Below, in pieces: positions 1 through 12,900 of a stretch of DNA of 64,000 nucleotides. The stretch is from the NCBI GenBank assembly GCA_013399115.1, contig VXAA01001109.1, forward strand, positions 170,566 to 234,565, given 5' to 3'. A program made the position numbers and the translations under genes. Source of the DNA: Anseranas semipalmata. Taxonomy: Eukaryota; Chordata; Aves; Anseriformes; Anseranatidae. The notes beneath the pieces are model-generated. The model saw nothing but the letters and a program-made list of their open reading frames with translations. It did not search any database and had not been told where the DNA came from. The first letter of the stretch is position 1; each line of letters opens with the position of its first letter.

Positions 1-384
1 AGAGGCAGTGTAGCATCGCAAGCCCAAAGCATCTGTGTAAGGGGCTTGACCTCAGAGGTCAGTAGCAAGACAAAATAAATGCTCTGGGCAAGACTTAATC
101 CCCTGGTTAGTGGTATCTGATGCAATGCAGGAGCCATGTGTCCTACTCCCTGGTGCTTACCCAAGGAAAATGAGATTTTCAGCTCAGCCTCACATTTCTT
201 TCTTGGGAAGGGAGAAGCACTTCAGGGCTACAAGGGCTAGTAATAACAGCCTCTTCTATGCACAGCTTTCCTATTCATGTTTACTTCCTGTTCCCTCTTG
301 ATTACCCCTTGTCCCAGATTTTGAGAGGCAAAGTCAGACTTACTCATCTTTTCTTTGGGTTGGAGATGGCCCACAATGAATTGG

Positions 385-436
385 ACTCAACCATCTGCGT
401 AGGTCCCTTCCAACTCAGGATATTCTATGATTCTGT
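385..436 (+). mobile_element. CR1 LINE, 3' terminal fragment
   Basis: The stretch containing GTCCCTTCCAACTCAGGATA and ATTCTATGATTCTG matches the well-known 3' end of avian CR1 elements, which finish in copies of an ATTCTATG-like octamer. Only about 50 bases are clear; left of 385 the resemblance fades. It is a strongly 5'-truncated copy, as is usual for CR1. Confidence 0.7.
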
Positions 437-3400
437 TAAACTCTCTAGCCCTTGCTACTTCCATCTTAATCTCTTTATGGTAGTATATATTACTCATCCA
501 GCCAAGTATTGCTTCATTCCTATCTTGCATTTAAGTACTGTCCTTTCCCAGAAACTGGGGTATGAGTTTGGGAAAACAGGAGACTAGATCATGCACCGAT
601 TAAGGTGTTGGGCAAGGCATGTACAGCCACATCTGCAAAGTATTAAATGCCTATCTTCCTCTTGATGTCAACAGCATTTAAATACCCTTGTGGAGCTGGC
701 TCTTGGTCTCTCAAACCATGTCTGTTCTGATGGGTGAAAAGCTATTTCATTAAAATGGGCTAAGTAGGTTAGGCCCATCAACCTGGGAGCTTCCTCTCCC
801 AGTTCTCAGTTGCTGGCTCAGCTGTGCCTCTCTCCTAAAGCATCCATGCTCTCTTAAGGAGAACAGAGCATGAGAACCTGCCAGCGGATGAGGTCCAAGC
901 TCAACATGTCCAGCCAAGAGCACAGGCTTATGCTAAGACATTGAGTAAGCTTGAACTCCCCCTGTTCAGACAGCTCTGGAGCATGGTTCATGATGCCTCT
1001 TCCTAGCATGGGCCTGAGGATTTGCAAAGCAGGTGATGTGCAAATCTGATCGTGAGAATAAGCTGTCTTGTTTTTGTGAAAGTGCAGATATGCAGGGCCT
1101 TCATACCTCACCTCTAAACGTGCTGTGATGCCATGAGCAAAACTACAACCAAAGATTGTGAAATTCTTACCTCCAGAAGCCCTTGTCAGATGGATATTTG
1201 AGTCAATGTGTCTGCAGCTGCAACCCAACATGACAAAATCAAATTTGGGGAAACCATCAGAAAGTACCGTGTGATCTTTACCAGGCAACACCTGTGCTTC
1301 CCTCCCTGCATGGGAGAGAGGAGGAATGTTTGTCTGCAGAAAGAAGCTGCTTTGCAGAGAGGCTTTTGTCTTAAGAGGGCTCTGTATCTCCTTGCTAGCA
1401 ACCTGTTTCACGACTAAGTGTGGGTGCGTAGGCTGTATGTATACCAATGGCTTTGCTGTCTGATTAGGAAGTAGAACAGTAAATCCTCCTGTCCAAGAAG
1501 GGGGAAAAAGAAGAAAAAAGATTGTGTGCATGGTTTGGATGCTAATGGGCCTTGTCTGCAGCAAATACAGTCAGGTCTTGAAGGTGCTGGTTTAAATTAA
1601 GAGATTTAAACGGGTTAAGATTTTGTTCTACAACTCCGTTTACAGACAGGCATTCCCTCGCCTTCTCTAGTGGTGAGCAGGAAGAGTGAATTATGAGCAA
1701 AATCTGAAATTCTCACATCTTCAGATGAATGCAAATATTCAATCGTCTTCCACGCAGCTTTGTACTGTTGGGTCCTGGTCCTGCTGAGACTACCAGAGAC
1801 TCCCTTATTATGGACATTTAAGAAGAAATGAGTGCCATCACCTAGCTACTTAAGAGAGGAGAAAAGCAAAAGGCAGCTCCACGCGGAGCACTGAACACTG
1901 CTCTGTGATACTGCATTTGCCTTCTCTAGGTTAATTATGCTTCATGTTCCCTGCCCAGGCAGGCACATCTCCTCTGTTTGTAGGTGTCTAGGATTTGGCA
2001 ACCCTTTAAGTGAGCACTACAAGCCATGCATCTAAAATAAGTCATGCTGTTTTATGATAGCTGGTAAAAATAAAGCCTTACTAGCACAAGCAGTTATAAC
2101 AGCGCATAGGATTTACAAGTGAGTGGGTTTTTTCCAGGGTGGGCTGGCCACAGTCTGGTGATGGCCTTTTTATAACCGTTATCAGCTCCCACACAGACCA
2201 GGTCCATCTGTTACTTAATTTGAATGGAGACACTCCTAAGCTTTTGTTCGCTAATCTCTCGCTGCACATCTACATTGTTTGCTAGCAGGGCAGCCCACCC
2301 GTGAGTCAGGCTTGGCTTGCTGATCTCAGGGAGGCGCCACGGAAAACTGGAATAAAGGAAAGGCATGCAGCTCTGTCTGGTCACTTGAACAGCATAGTTC
2401 ACTGGCCTGCTTCCTTCTATCAGCTTCGAGGGGCTTTTAACAGGGAACTTGGATGTGAGAGCAAATGTACCACCAGCTCCTGCTGGACTGGAGGCAAGGG
2501 TTGAAAGTTAAGACTGGGTACTCCAAAACAAAAAGCTCTGACTGCATTTATAGGTATAGGCTGGGTTTTTCAAACAGACCTAAATGAACTGTCACTTAGA
2601 AAGGTAGGGAGACACGTAAAAGCGTATATATGGATCAACAGCCTGCCTAATTTGCACTGAAACTCAGTAAGAATGAGGTATGCCATTAATTCCCTGACTG
2701 CACATTTATGCACCCTTTATAAATCCAGTCTTTATATATATATATCACAACTACATTTAAGTCCCTTAAGCTATTACAAAAACCCCAGCCAAGGGACAGT
2801 CAGACAAAAGAAAAAAAACACACACACAAAAAAAACAAAACAACAAAACAACTCAAAACTTACCAAAACTGGCCCTGGTATCTCATTCCTATACCACTCC
2901 GTATTGCCTATCCTGTGCCACCTTGTCAGCACTGGCACAAGTTGCATTGTGGAGTAGGAATGAGATGCACTGGTGACAGAGAGGAGGAAAAAGAGCCTGA
3001 AGCACTGAAAGAAAAAGGGATGGATATTTCACAGTGCAAAAGGATAGATATTTCTGAAATATAGAGCTTATGGTGATTTTCTCAAAATGAGCTGCATGCA
3101 GAAACCTGGCCTCCCTCTTCCTTGTCTTATCCAGTCCAGCATACAGTACTGTGCAGCTTCCTTTGCTGTCCCTCTGGAGGTTTCTCACAAATTTAACAGT
3201 TAACTTCCTTCCTACTGCATACACACAACACTTCTGAAGCAGGGACAGTCCTGGGGTCAGCTGGGCTGCCCTTAATAACAAGGCTCGTCTCATGCCTGCT
3301 GCTCCGATCATCTCTGCTCTATCATCCTTGTCTGTTTCTTTCACACCAGCTCACGGTACTGAGGATGGATGCTGTACAGGGCATCTCCAAACTGGCAGTC

Positions 3401-4183
3401 ACAAATGCACTGACATGCAGAGCATTTGGCTAACGCGTTTCTAACACCTAACAATATATCACTCACCCTCGCTCAGCAGCACTCCCGCTACACAAAGTAA
3501 CCATCCAGAAAGCAAAGATGCTTAACAAGGCATGTGGTTTATAGCAGTGTTCCTACATGGCTTAGATGCATTTTGAATTGCAAATCAAGCAACAGCTTAT
3601 TGATGATGGACGCCTCAAGAAAGGCATATTTTTATTACTTTAGTGGGTAGGTGTTTAAATACAGCTGCATGTTTTTGTACTGCTTGTGCCCGACAGCGCA
3701 TTAACTAAAATTACTGTATCAGATAACTGCAATATTGTCAAAGAAGGATTGGACTATACTGCAGCATAGACTGTGTGCAGCAACTTACTTTAATTTTTTT
3801 CCTGGTCATCCTTTTTATGTTGCCTATAACACTTAAGACATAGTTTACCTCCTCTTCAAACTTCTGCATAGAATTTTTAAACAGATAAGAGATTTGGATG
3901 GAAAGAGGCAGAAGGTCAGGCTTTATGTTAAAACCTGTACAGAGATAGGAGACTTAACACAGTCTAGATGTCTATAAAGCTGCTAGTTTATTTCTTCTGT
4001 AGGTTCAGTGCAACATTTTAAAGTGATTCAGATAACATGAGTCACAGTAACAAGTATGGGCTGGATCTCTTTAGCTAAAAGAAGTGCCGTAAGAATATGC
4101 TATAGACTTCACTGCCTTGTCCTGGATTCTATTTTGGAGAACTGATGGCATTTGGGATTCAACCATATGTCTGGCTAAGTCTG

Positions 4184-4240
4184 TAGCACATACAGATCTG
4201 GTAGGTATTCAGAGATTTAGTACATACAGATCTGGTAGGT
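4184..4240. repeat. Imperfect direct duplication of 23 bases, period 34
   Basis: Bases 4184-4206 and 4218-4240 are identical except at one position (TAGC versus TAGT at the start, then ACATACAGATCTGGTAGGT in both). The 11 bases between them are unrelated. It is a small local duplication in the presumed intron. Confidence 0.85.
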
Positions 4241-5126
4241 GCGTCTGTTGTGGCATGCATGCTGCTCTGGAAAGGAATGCATGTCTATGCACAGCTCTTC
4301 TACAAATCCTGGGTGCCCAGGCCTTTGAAATGAAATTTACATAACACAAAACCTTTGCCGATTATTTGCACTGGGCTGAAAAAGGCCTAAAGGAACATCT
4401 TTGGAATAAACTTTTTAAAGGTGACAGTTGCCACTAATGATGATGATTTAACACACAAAACAAAGCAATACACAAGTGCGGTCACCAAAGAGACAACACT
4501 TGCCAACAGCAAGGAAATGTGACATAGCACAGATGCCCACCCTGCTCCAACAGGAGAGTGCTAACAGCTGGGAAGCACTGGCTTTGCGAAGATTCCTCCA
4601 GCCCCAGAGAGACTTGTGAAAAAGGGATACCTCAAAGTAATGCTAAAATCTGTAAAGGTGTTTTGCTCCTTCTTTACAATCTACGTGGACACTTGCGAGT
4701 TTTGGTTTGTTTTGCTCCCTGCACAGCTGTAGCCTTCTTGTTATTTAGAGCATGCTACTTGCAATGTTCTTGTGCCACACAGGAGAATAAATCTGGCTTA
4801 GCAGTGATTTAAGCAGCCACATTGATCTCTGCCCACAGTCAATACATGTAATAATGCAAGAACCTCTTGCACGGTCTCCAAGGACTCAGCTTCTGTCTAA
4901 AATTTGTTGTCATCCTGCTTTGTGCCTGAGGGATAGACCTAAATCTCTTGTGTTTAATGGGTGGGAAAGATCATGCTGTGAATAATTTCTGAGAAATGAT
5001 ACGGGACCAGAGTATAATGGCACCCTACTGTCTTGGAACAAATACTTCTAGAGTCGTAACTCCTTCAGAATAACACATCATTCTGGTAGTAGTATCTCCA
5101 CTTTCAACCTGTATTGTAGCTGTAGG

Positions 5127-5197
5127 AGAATAGAATAGAATAGAATAGTTCAGTTGGAAGGGACCTTCAAAGATCAGAAGTACTTCAGTCAGACTGT
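5127..5197 (-). mobile_element. CR1 LINE, 3' terminal fragment with expanded tail
   Basis: On the + strand the order is a microsatellite of AGAAT units (5127-5148), then TTGGAAGGGACCTTCAAAGA, which is the reverse complement of a CR1 3' end. The octamer tail seems to have turned into a pentamer repeat. The element is severely truncated and lies in the presumed JAM3 intron 1. Confidence 0.7.
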
Positions 5198-7897
5198 TAC
5201 CATGCTATCTACTTGATGAGACACATTTTTTTCTGAAAAAGGATCTCTTGTAAACAAGAATGTATAACAAAAAACAAATTGGAGCATCAAGTTTCCTTTA
5301 AGGAAAAAGGAACCTTTGCCATGTCCCTTTCCCTCCCCATCTTTCTCTAGTATTTCCAAAAGGAAGATTTATAAGATAGTACAGACCAGATAATGGCATG
5401 CAAGCTGTATTCCACAGGTCTTCAGGTGCACTGCAACTCTCATAATCATCTGCTACTCCAGGTCTCAGGAGAAAGCTATCATTTGCAAAACTGCTTTTGT
5501 AAAGCACTTTCCTGATGAAGCAGGGTGCTATCTGTGAAGAAGGCAGCACCTACAACTTTCCCCCTTTTGAAAACTGGGCCAAACGCATTACCAGAGCCAC
5601 CTGTCCCAAGCAGGAAGCAAATCAGCATCTCCACAAGTAAGCTGAGTGCTCAGGCCTGGGCCCTCAAGGAAAGATCTGTCAGTTCCTGAAGCAGAAATCT
5701 CACTGCAAAAGGAATCAAACGATTTGTTTGTATGAAGGGCCCTACAGTATTGTTGAAACTGTGTCCAAAGATTTCAAAAGTATCTTCCCAAGTCTGGAAG
5801 CAGAAGGCCTGATGAAAGTGGACTCTGCTTCATATAGCAGACTTAAACAAATTTCCTGTGGTTGCTTAGAACACCTCCTGATTGAAACAAACCCAAACTG
5901 GAGCATCTGCTTCAACCTGCTAAGAAGCAGCTCTGAAAGTGGCATTCTCCTGACTCACCTAAGCAAAGCATAAGCAGACTGAAAGCAAAATGCTCACTGC
6001 GCTGCCCTGTTACTCATTTCAGCTCTGATAAATAAGACTTCTCCCAAACAGCTACATTATAGTCAAGAACACTGTCATCTTAGTTCAATATTGGATTTCT
6101 CCCAAATGCTGCATGAATGTCTCCAAATGCAGAAGGGGGAAGGGGGGAAAGGTCCTGCTAAGAGCAGTTCTGGCTGGGGCATCTATTAGTTTGCATCACC
6201 CAGTGGCTTTATGTGAGTAACAATTATTTTGTACACAAAGGCAGCTTCTAAACCTTGCCAAACTCTAGCTCTCCCCAGTGGTATTCGGCGTATAAGAACT
6301 GAGAACCAAGGCAGTGAGGAAAGCATCAGCAGTTAACAAGCAATGAATGATAAGAATTGGCAGGGAACATTTCAACAATGCTGAAAGGATTTCAGGTGTT
6401 CAAGGCCCTTGAGCTTTCAGTCGGAGCAACTCTGCAGCTCTTGGGCATTTCTCAGAGTGCTGCCTTGCTCTGTTATGTTGTCTGATCCATTCCACCAGAG
6501 GAGTTTTGCCCCTGCATTGTCAGATATTCTCTTTGTCGAAAAGCTTTGCACCCTGGAGGCCAGCACACAGGAATTCCAGCTGTCTGTCATGATGCTGAAG
6601 ATCTTTTTTCTCCACATCTTCTTTCAGCTGCCTTTTCTGTTTTCTATTCAGATTTGTTACGACTTTTTTACTCTGAGAGACAGTCCTAACCTTTAGATAC
6701 ATCTGTTTTCGTGTCATTGAGGCACTGGTTTCCATCGTCTTTACTTTGCTGATTGATCGAATGCCCAGTGAAGTCAGTGGGTATCCTCGCCTAGATTCCA
6801 AAAATCTTCTGATTGGGTTTGTAGTAGCAAAGCTGCGCATGGGGCCGTGGCATACCACTAGAGCTGATTATCTGGTCCTGATTATAGTATGTATCCTCCC
6901 TCCTGGAAGAGCAGCCAATGTTTTGCTGAACACCATAGTCTGACTGAGAGGTGATGAGCTTTGCAAGAATCAGGACACCCAGTTCCAAAATATCCTCTGT
7001 GATGAAGGCATGGCTTGCCTCTGCTGTCTGGTTCGCTTTCTTCCTACTGTGCCATGCCAGAAACTGCCTGCTTGTTTCCCTCTGCCTCAGGAGATCTGTT
7101 TGCGAGTGTGGGTATCCAGAAGTACATGAACGTTGTTGCTACCTGCTCTGGTGAAATGCACAGCAGAAAAGATGTGGAAGGCAGATTTTTCAAAAGAAAA
7201 TAATATGCAAAAGGGGGAAAATGACTGTATAAATTGGAAAGATTTTGGAGTTCAGAGCAAGGACAGTAAAGGGAAATAGCTTGTGGTAAAAGGATGCAAC
7301 ATTGCATGATTGAGCTTTTTTTCCTAATACGAGTCTGGTTGGGACTCTGCCCAAAGTGCTGAACTCCTCTGTTTTCTCCTGAATTGCAGTCCTTTCATGA
7401 TTTACTACCTTGCATTGTACATTACCACACTGAGACTTAAAATACTTAAAGATAGAGTCAGCACATGCTAGAGATCTGGCACATTTTGTCTTCAAGGAAC
7501 TGACCCAAACTCTTGAGACTGGCCTACTTCCTTTCTTTTCCTGATCATCGAATTAGTTTGCAGAATGATACGTTCACTCTTGCATTACCAGAATAACTAC
7601 CATCTAAATAAGCATAAGGCACAAGGAAATGGCTTGTGCTGTGACACTGTTTTTGTGCCATTATGCTAATCTACCTCTTTAACTGCTGCTTCTAACAATG
7701 ATATTTTCCTGTATTTACACCACAACTCCTAAATAAACTTAGGCCTGCTGGACTGGCACTGGTAGCCAGGAATAGCTTTTATCTAGGGAAGTTAGTCCTT
7801 CTAGCTGTCTGAGAAGTTTTCTCAGCAGGCAGTGCGTTTCTAGCTGGGTGACTTATGAGCTGTGCTATTTCTTATTACCTTCTGTTTGTTTTTCCAG

Positions 7898-9999
7898 GCT
7901 GCAGACTCTTGGCTGTGGAACTGACATCCAGCAACACCAAGCCCGTGGTGCAGGAATTCCAGAGTGAGTGCTGTGGGGGCCCGCTGGCTGCCTGACGCGA
8001 TTGCTGCACTGCCCTCTGCCTGGAGCTTTGTATCAGTCCAAACAATTGAGAAAAACTTTGCTTGTTGCTCATGGTTATCTGGTTTCTTGGGCAAGGCAGG
8101 ACTATTGAGAGCTTGAGATTCAGCAAAGCACTTAAGAATATGTCTGTATCTCTCTCTGTTTTGCAAAGCACTTGACTGAAATGGTTTGTTGAAGTCCCCT
8201 GAAAGCCATTGGCATTGCAAAGTGTCTGCCTAAGTGCTTTTTTGAACTGGATCCCAAATGGAGGAAAGGCAGTCACTTTGCAATTAATACACTGAAAAGG
8301 GGTTCGGGAAATTTATATTTTGTCTTGGTCCTAATACAGACATGCAACGTGATACTGGGTAAGCCACAACTCAACCCTGCTGTGATGCCTTCTCCTGTAG
8401 AGGAGATGGAGATGACAGTGCCTCCTTCAAAGGGGACTGGATATGCTGAATTTATCCACAGGCATCATGGTCCCCAGGTCACTCAGGAGGACAATGTGTT
8501 GCCAGTACATTAGCAGACACCACCCAGGGAGATTCTGCAGTCCTGACTCACATTGTATGCTCTGATTAGCAGCAAGACAGTGCTGTGGACTCACCCTGTC
8601 ATAAGGTCTTGTTTGCCATACGTTAGAGCCTGAAGAGAACAGTGTGTTCATTTCTCTCCATAGTTGATATCTGCACAGCTATTATTTTTGCTGGCCAAAA
8701 TCCATCTTCCCCAATAGCTTCTGGAACCCAGCAGTGTTTCTGTTTGTGAGGCACATGAAAGAGAAGGCTTTTGCTTCATGGGCAGCATCTCCTAATAAAA
8801 CAGTGTGTGAGACAGCTTAAAGCAGAGCAAAAATACAGCTGCTTCCTATTAATCTGTATTATTTCCTTTATTTCTCTTTCTAGGTGTTGAGCTGTCCTGT
8901 ATCATTAAATCCACTGTAACACCAGATCCCAGAATCGAGTGGAAGAAAATCCGAGATGGCGAAACCTCTTACGTATTTTTTGACAATAAAATGCAGGGTA
9001 TGAAGATTCATTGTTCTCTTAGACTTCCAAAACAGCCTTAGAAACAACTACATCTGAGAACAAACAAGTCTGTAAAAGGCTCTCTTGCTGCTTTCTTTTG
9101 GAACTAGAATTCAGCAGCCAAAGCACAAGGTGGAGAGAGAGAGCAGGATGTTCTTTGCCCTCTGGCAGGTCATTATTGACAGTTCTCAGTAGGGAGCCAG
9201 AGAACTGGAGTGAGATCCTATGTAGGAAATGAGTAAGAAAGCAAATGCTGCAGCTTCCCTTCTCCAGCACCTGGTGGTCCTTGCAAAGTCACTGAGTGTC
9301 TGGGCTGTCAGGACCAGACGCTGACCCCTTCTGTCTTTCCTCTGAAATCTGAGGGCTCCACCTGGACTTCACAAGGAGTCCCTGTCTTGAGCTGCCAGTG
9401 CTTACAGCTGAGGTAGCAGGGTGCTTTGCAGCATCCTGGGAGAATGTGATTAGAAACAGACTCTTTGGCTTGACAGTGAAACTCAAACACAGGACTGCCA
9501 GTAAGGCTTGACACCACCTAGAATTACTCCAAGATAGCAGGCACTTTAAATGGGACCAACAGCCACATCCAAATGAATCTTCCAAAGGAGACAAGACCTG
9601 AGGCTGACTTGGAAGTCCAATTTTGCCACAGTTTTTGAGATTTGGGGTGGTGCTTTCCAGTTCATCCTCTTACATGGTTAGCAGCATTGATTTCCTTTGT
9701 GGTCACTGCAGAGAGGAAGGCTCTTAACTTTAGAGTATCGAGTTCCTTTCAGGTGGTTCTCTGGACTCCAGAAAGAGTCCAAGATCAACCTAAAGTTAGT
9801 TTGTGTGACTGTCTTGACATTTTTCTCTCTCTTTCCTCTGTATCAGGAGACTTTGCAACTCGTGCAGAAATTCTGAGCCGGACATCACTGGTGATTAAAA
9901 ACACCACCCGGATGGACACTGCCACATACCGCTGCGAAGTGGCAGCACCTTCTGATACTAAAACCATAGATGAAATAAATATCCAGCTCACAGTCCAAG
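7898..9999 (+). CDS. JAM3: JAM3 exons 2-4: membrane-distal V-type Ig domain
   Basis: Exon 2 (7898-7963) enters with two bases of a split codon and reads [20 protein letters not shown], the end of the signal region and first strand of the Ig fold. Exon 3 (8884-8997) carries the first domain cysteine (VELSC) and the core tryptophan (RIEWKK). Exon 4 (9847-9999) carries the partner cysteine (TYRCEV) and an N-glycosylation sequon NTT. In the JAM family this domain mediates cis and trans dimerisation. Introns between them (7964-8883 and 8998-9846) show no further coding signal. Confidence 0.95.
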
Positions 10000-12900
10000 G
10001 TATTGCTTCAGGTCCAGAAACCTTTGCAAGCACTGCTAGCTAACAGAAGAAGCTGTGGGGCTCTCCAGAGTTGAAACAGCAGCATTCAACAGATGCTGGA
10101 ACTTGTTGCTTAAAAGTAGCTGGAAATAACTGAAAGTTTTGATGCCTTGGTAGCACAGCCATCTTAGAAAGTATGTCAGAAATTATTTAGTTTTACTCAG
10201 CAGTGACATTCACATGGTTTGTGTCTTTCTCACAGTGAAGCCTGTGACTCCTAGATGCGTAGTGCCTAAAGCTGTACCTGTTGGTAAGACAGCCTCCCTT
10301 CACTGCCACGAGAACGAAGGTTACCCAAAATCTACTTACAGCTGGTATCGCAACAGTGAACCCTTATCACCAGACATGAAATCAAATGCCAAATTCCAGA
10401 ATTCGTCCTACAGCTTGAACCCCACCACAGGCACTCTGGTAATGACCCTATGGATATAATCAAGACTTGTGTTGCTGAACAGGTTATTTTTAGGGTTGCT
10501 TCTAAAACAAAAAAGTCATTGCATGGCTTTCAAGGCAGGTATAATTTGAAGAAGGTTAGCTGTTCTAGGATCTAGGTGACTTGGGAAAAGGAAGATTAAT
10601 ATGATAGAAGAAGATATTACCCTAGCTGTTTGGTTTTGATCACTGCTGATACCACTTGCCTTTTTAGAAAGAGGGAAGGAAAATGTCTCATGGCCCACCA
10701 CGAAGCCTGGCAAATGGAGAACCGGGCAGTAAAAATTGCTCCTTCATGCTCCTGTACTGCCAGGTCTCAGAATTCCCTGCCTAAAATAATCTTTTCCCTG
10801 TGAGTCCCTGAAGCAACTCTGGTCCTGCTTCCTAACATGTTAAAGTAACTCTCACAGTGCCTTCTGTCTCTCATGTCCTGCTTCCCCTTTCCTCCTCACC
10901 AGGTTTTCCATGCTGTGCACAAAGGCGACACAGGCCGTTACTCCTGCATAGCAACAAATGATGCTGGTTTTGCCAAGTGTGAGGAGCAGGAGATGGAAGT
11001 CTGTGAGTGGCTTACACACTTTTTGGCAATGTTGATTAATATATCACCGTAAATAAACTGTCATTACCATGGGGAAAGAAGGGGGACATCCTAGAGCACT
11101 AAGTAATTGTATAGAGGGGATTTTTGGTTACTTTTCTAAATTTGTAGAATAACAAAGTTGAAGTTACTTACGTTAGTAAATTACTTTGGTTAGTAAATTT
11201 CAGTTTCCTAACAATGGTCCAGTCAGTCCCTATTGCTGAAGTATCCCTTTTAAATGAACAAGAGGCATCCGGAGATGAGAGGAGGAGAGAAAAATCTAAA
11301 AATTCAGGGAAACATCAAAACACTGTTCAGATTCATGAACAGTTTTAGTTTTAGACAAGCAAACAGAGAATGGCATGTGACTGGACCTGGTACACACAAG
11401 ACAAGAGAGAAGGAAGATTTGTTAGATTTTCCTCTTTTGCTAGGCCAGAAGAGAAGCTCTCTGTGCTGTGGGCGGAATCTGAGTTCTTCCTGAGTGGAGA
11501 TGAATCAGGGACTCACCAGATCCTTATGAATTATTGTGGTTTGCTTAGGATATTCAAGAGATGTCATTTTAGTGTATGCAAAGCTAGAATATTGCTACCA
11601 CCTTAAAAAAATTACTGGATTATGGTTTCTCTCTTTTTAGATGACCTCAATATTGGTGGGATAATTGGTGGAGTCCTGGTGGTCCTAGCAGTTTTGGTGC
11701 TCATCACTCTTGGTATCTGCTGTGCCTACAGAAGGGGCTACTTTGCAAACAGTAAAGAGAGTGGGGAAAGGTAAGCTGGGTTTCTCATACAAGTCCCTGC
11801 ACCCACAGCTAGCATGAAGCAGTCAGAAGGGGGCTAGAAATTGGTGGCTAAAATGTATTTCAATGCCTGACCATTTTTTCCTAGTTCCCCACCAAACACT
11901 ACAGGCCAACCCGGTTCTTGAAGTATCCAATTCCCCACTGTAAACACTGCACCATGCCGAAGGTTTATTTGCCTAAGGGAGAATTTTGGTATAGCTCCTT
12001 TTGTACTTGCTACCAAGACCAGACAGAGGAGCTAGCGCTGTGCTCTGATATCTTCATATGTTGCATGGGAAGGGGGGACCAGCACAGTTAACTGCCTACA
12101 GGTGTTCGTCCAGTAGGTTATGTGCTGTCGGCATACAGAGGTCTACAACTTAATGAGCAGAGCTTGCTGCAAAATTAGTTTAAGCATGAGGACGTGCATA
12201 GAAAATATATGCAGAAGAGTAGGTTCTCTGCCTGAAATCTCACTAGTTATGACTTGGAACCTAAATTTGGGATTAAAAACATCCATTTTAGAATGCACAT
12301 GAGAACGTTAAAAACAACAGCATTAACATTTAAGGTGACAATTTCTTCGTGGATCAGAAACAAGCCTTGATATCCTTACAGAATCTGTAGAAGAGATAAT
12401 ATATGTAAAACCAAGATACTTATCAGATAGATTTTCTCATCCCATCCATTTCTTTTCCCATCTCATTCATGTTAAATGTTGCTTTTCAGTAGAAGTCCTG
12501 TTTTTTTTTTTTTTTTTTTAATCAGAAAAAGCTCCAAATACTCTAATGCAGTTGAGGGTTGGCTTGCACTGGACTTTGCAGTCATATATAATTTCTAGAT
12601 TCCTATGAGATTGCAAACAAGTAATGCTTCCTTATAACTGAGCAAAATGCTGAAGGCATCTGGCAGTGAAGGCTTAAAATTAACTTTGTAATTGCCACAA
12701 GAAACAATACAGGAGGTACACAGAAAGGTAGTGCATAGGGACCGAAGTAGGAGAGACCAGAAAAGTAACGGCTCTTTGCAGTTTTTGCAGATACTAGCCT
12801 AGTACTGTGGAAACATACAGCAATCTTTTTACCCTGTGCTGAAGGGGAGTTTAGAGAAAATCCCAGTGATGATGAATGATGGAACATGTACAGACCTGGC

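Larger units (their letters stand above)
1..7897 (+). other. JAM3 intron 1 (right part) or upstream sequence
   Basis: There is no exon with homology to a protein I recognise in this 7.9 kb. It ends at the acceptor of JAM3 exon 2 (pyrimidine-rich tract then AG at 7896-7897). Since exon 1 is not found anywhere in the window, this is inferred to be intron 1, which is long in other vertebrates. It holds two CR1 tail fragments, an A-rich stretch with CA runs (about 2810-2850), a short TA run near 2740 and an imperfect 23-base duplication (4184-4240). Two rather long open frames on the minus strand (854-1531 and 2889-3344) have no recognisable product. Confidence 0.8.

Noticed and set aside
2673..2957. 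94-codon + strand frame rich in Lys/Thr/Asn
   Set aside because: It translates an A-rich/CA-rich low-complexity stretch; no protein signal.
2889..3344. 151-codon frame on the minus strand in presumed JAM3 intron 1
   Set aside because: No recognisable domain, basic and low-complexity composition, and within the size range expected by chance in 64 kb.
7840..8276. Minus-strand frames over JAM3 exon 2
   Set aside because: Two overlapping frames without recognisable product, antisense to a well-supported exon.
9642..10043. 133-codon + strand frame as a separate gene
   Set aside because: It is JAM3 exon 4 (9847-9999) extended by open intron sequence on both sides.
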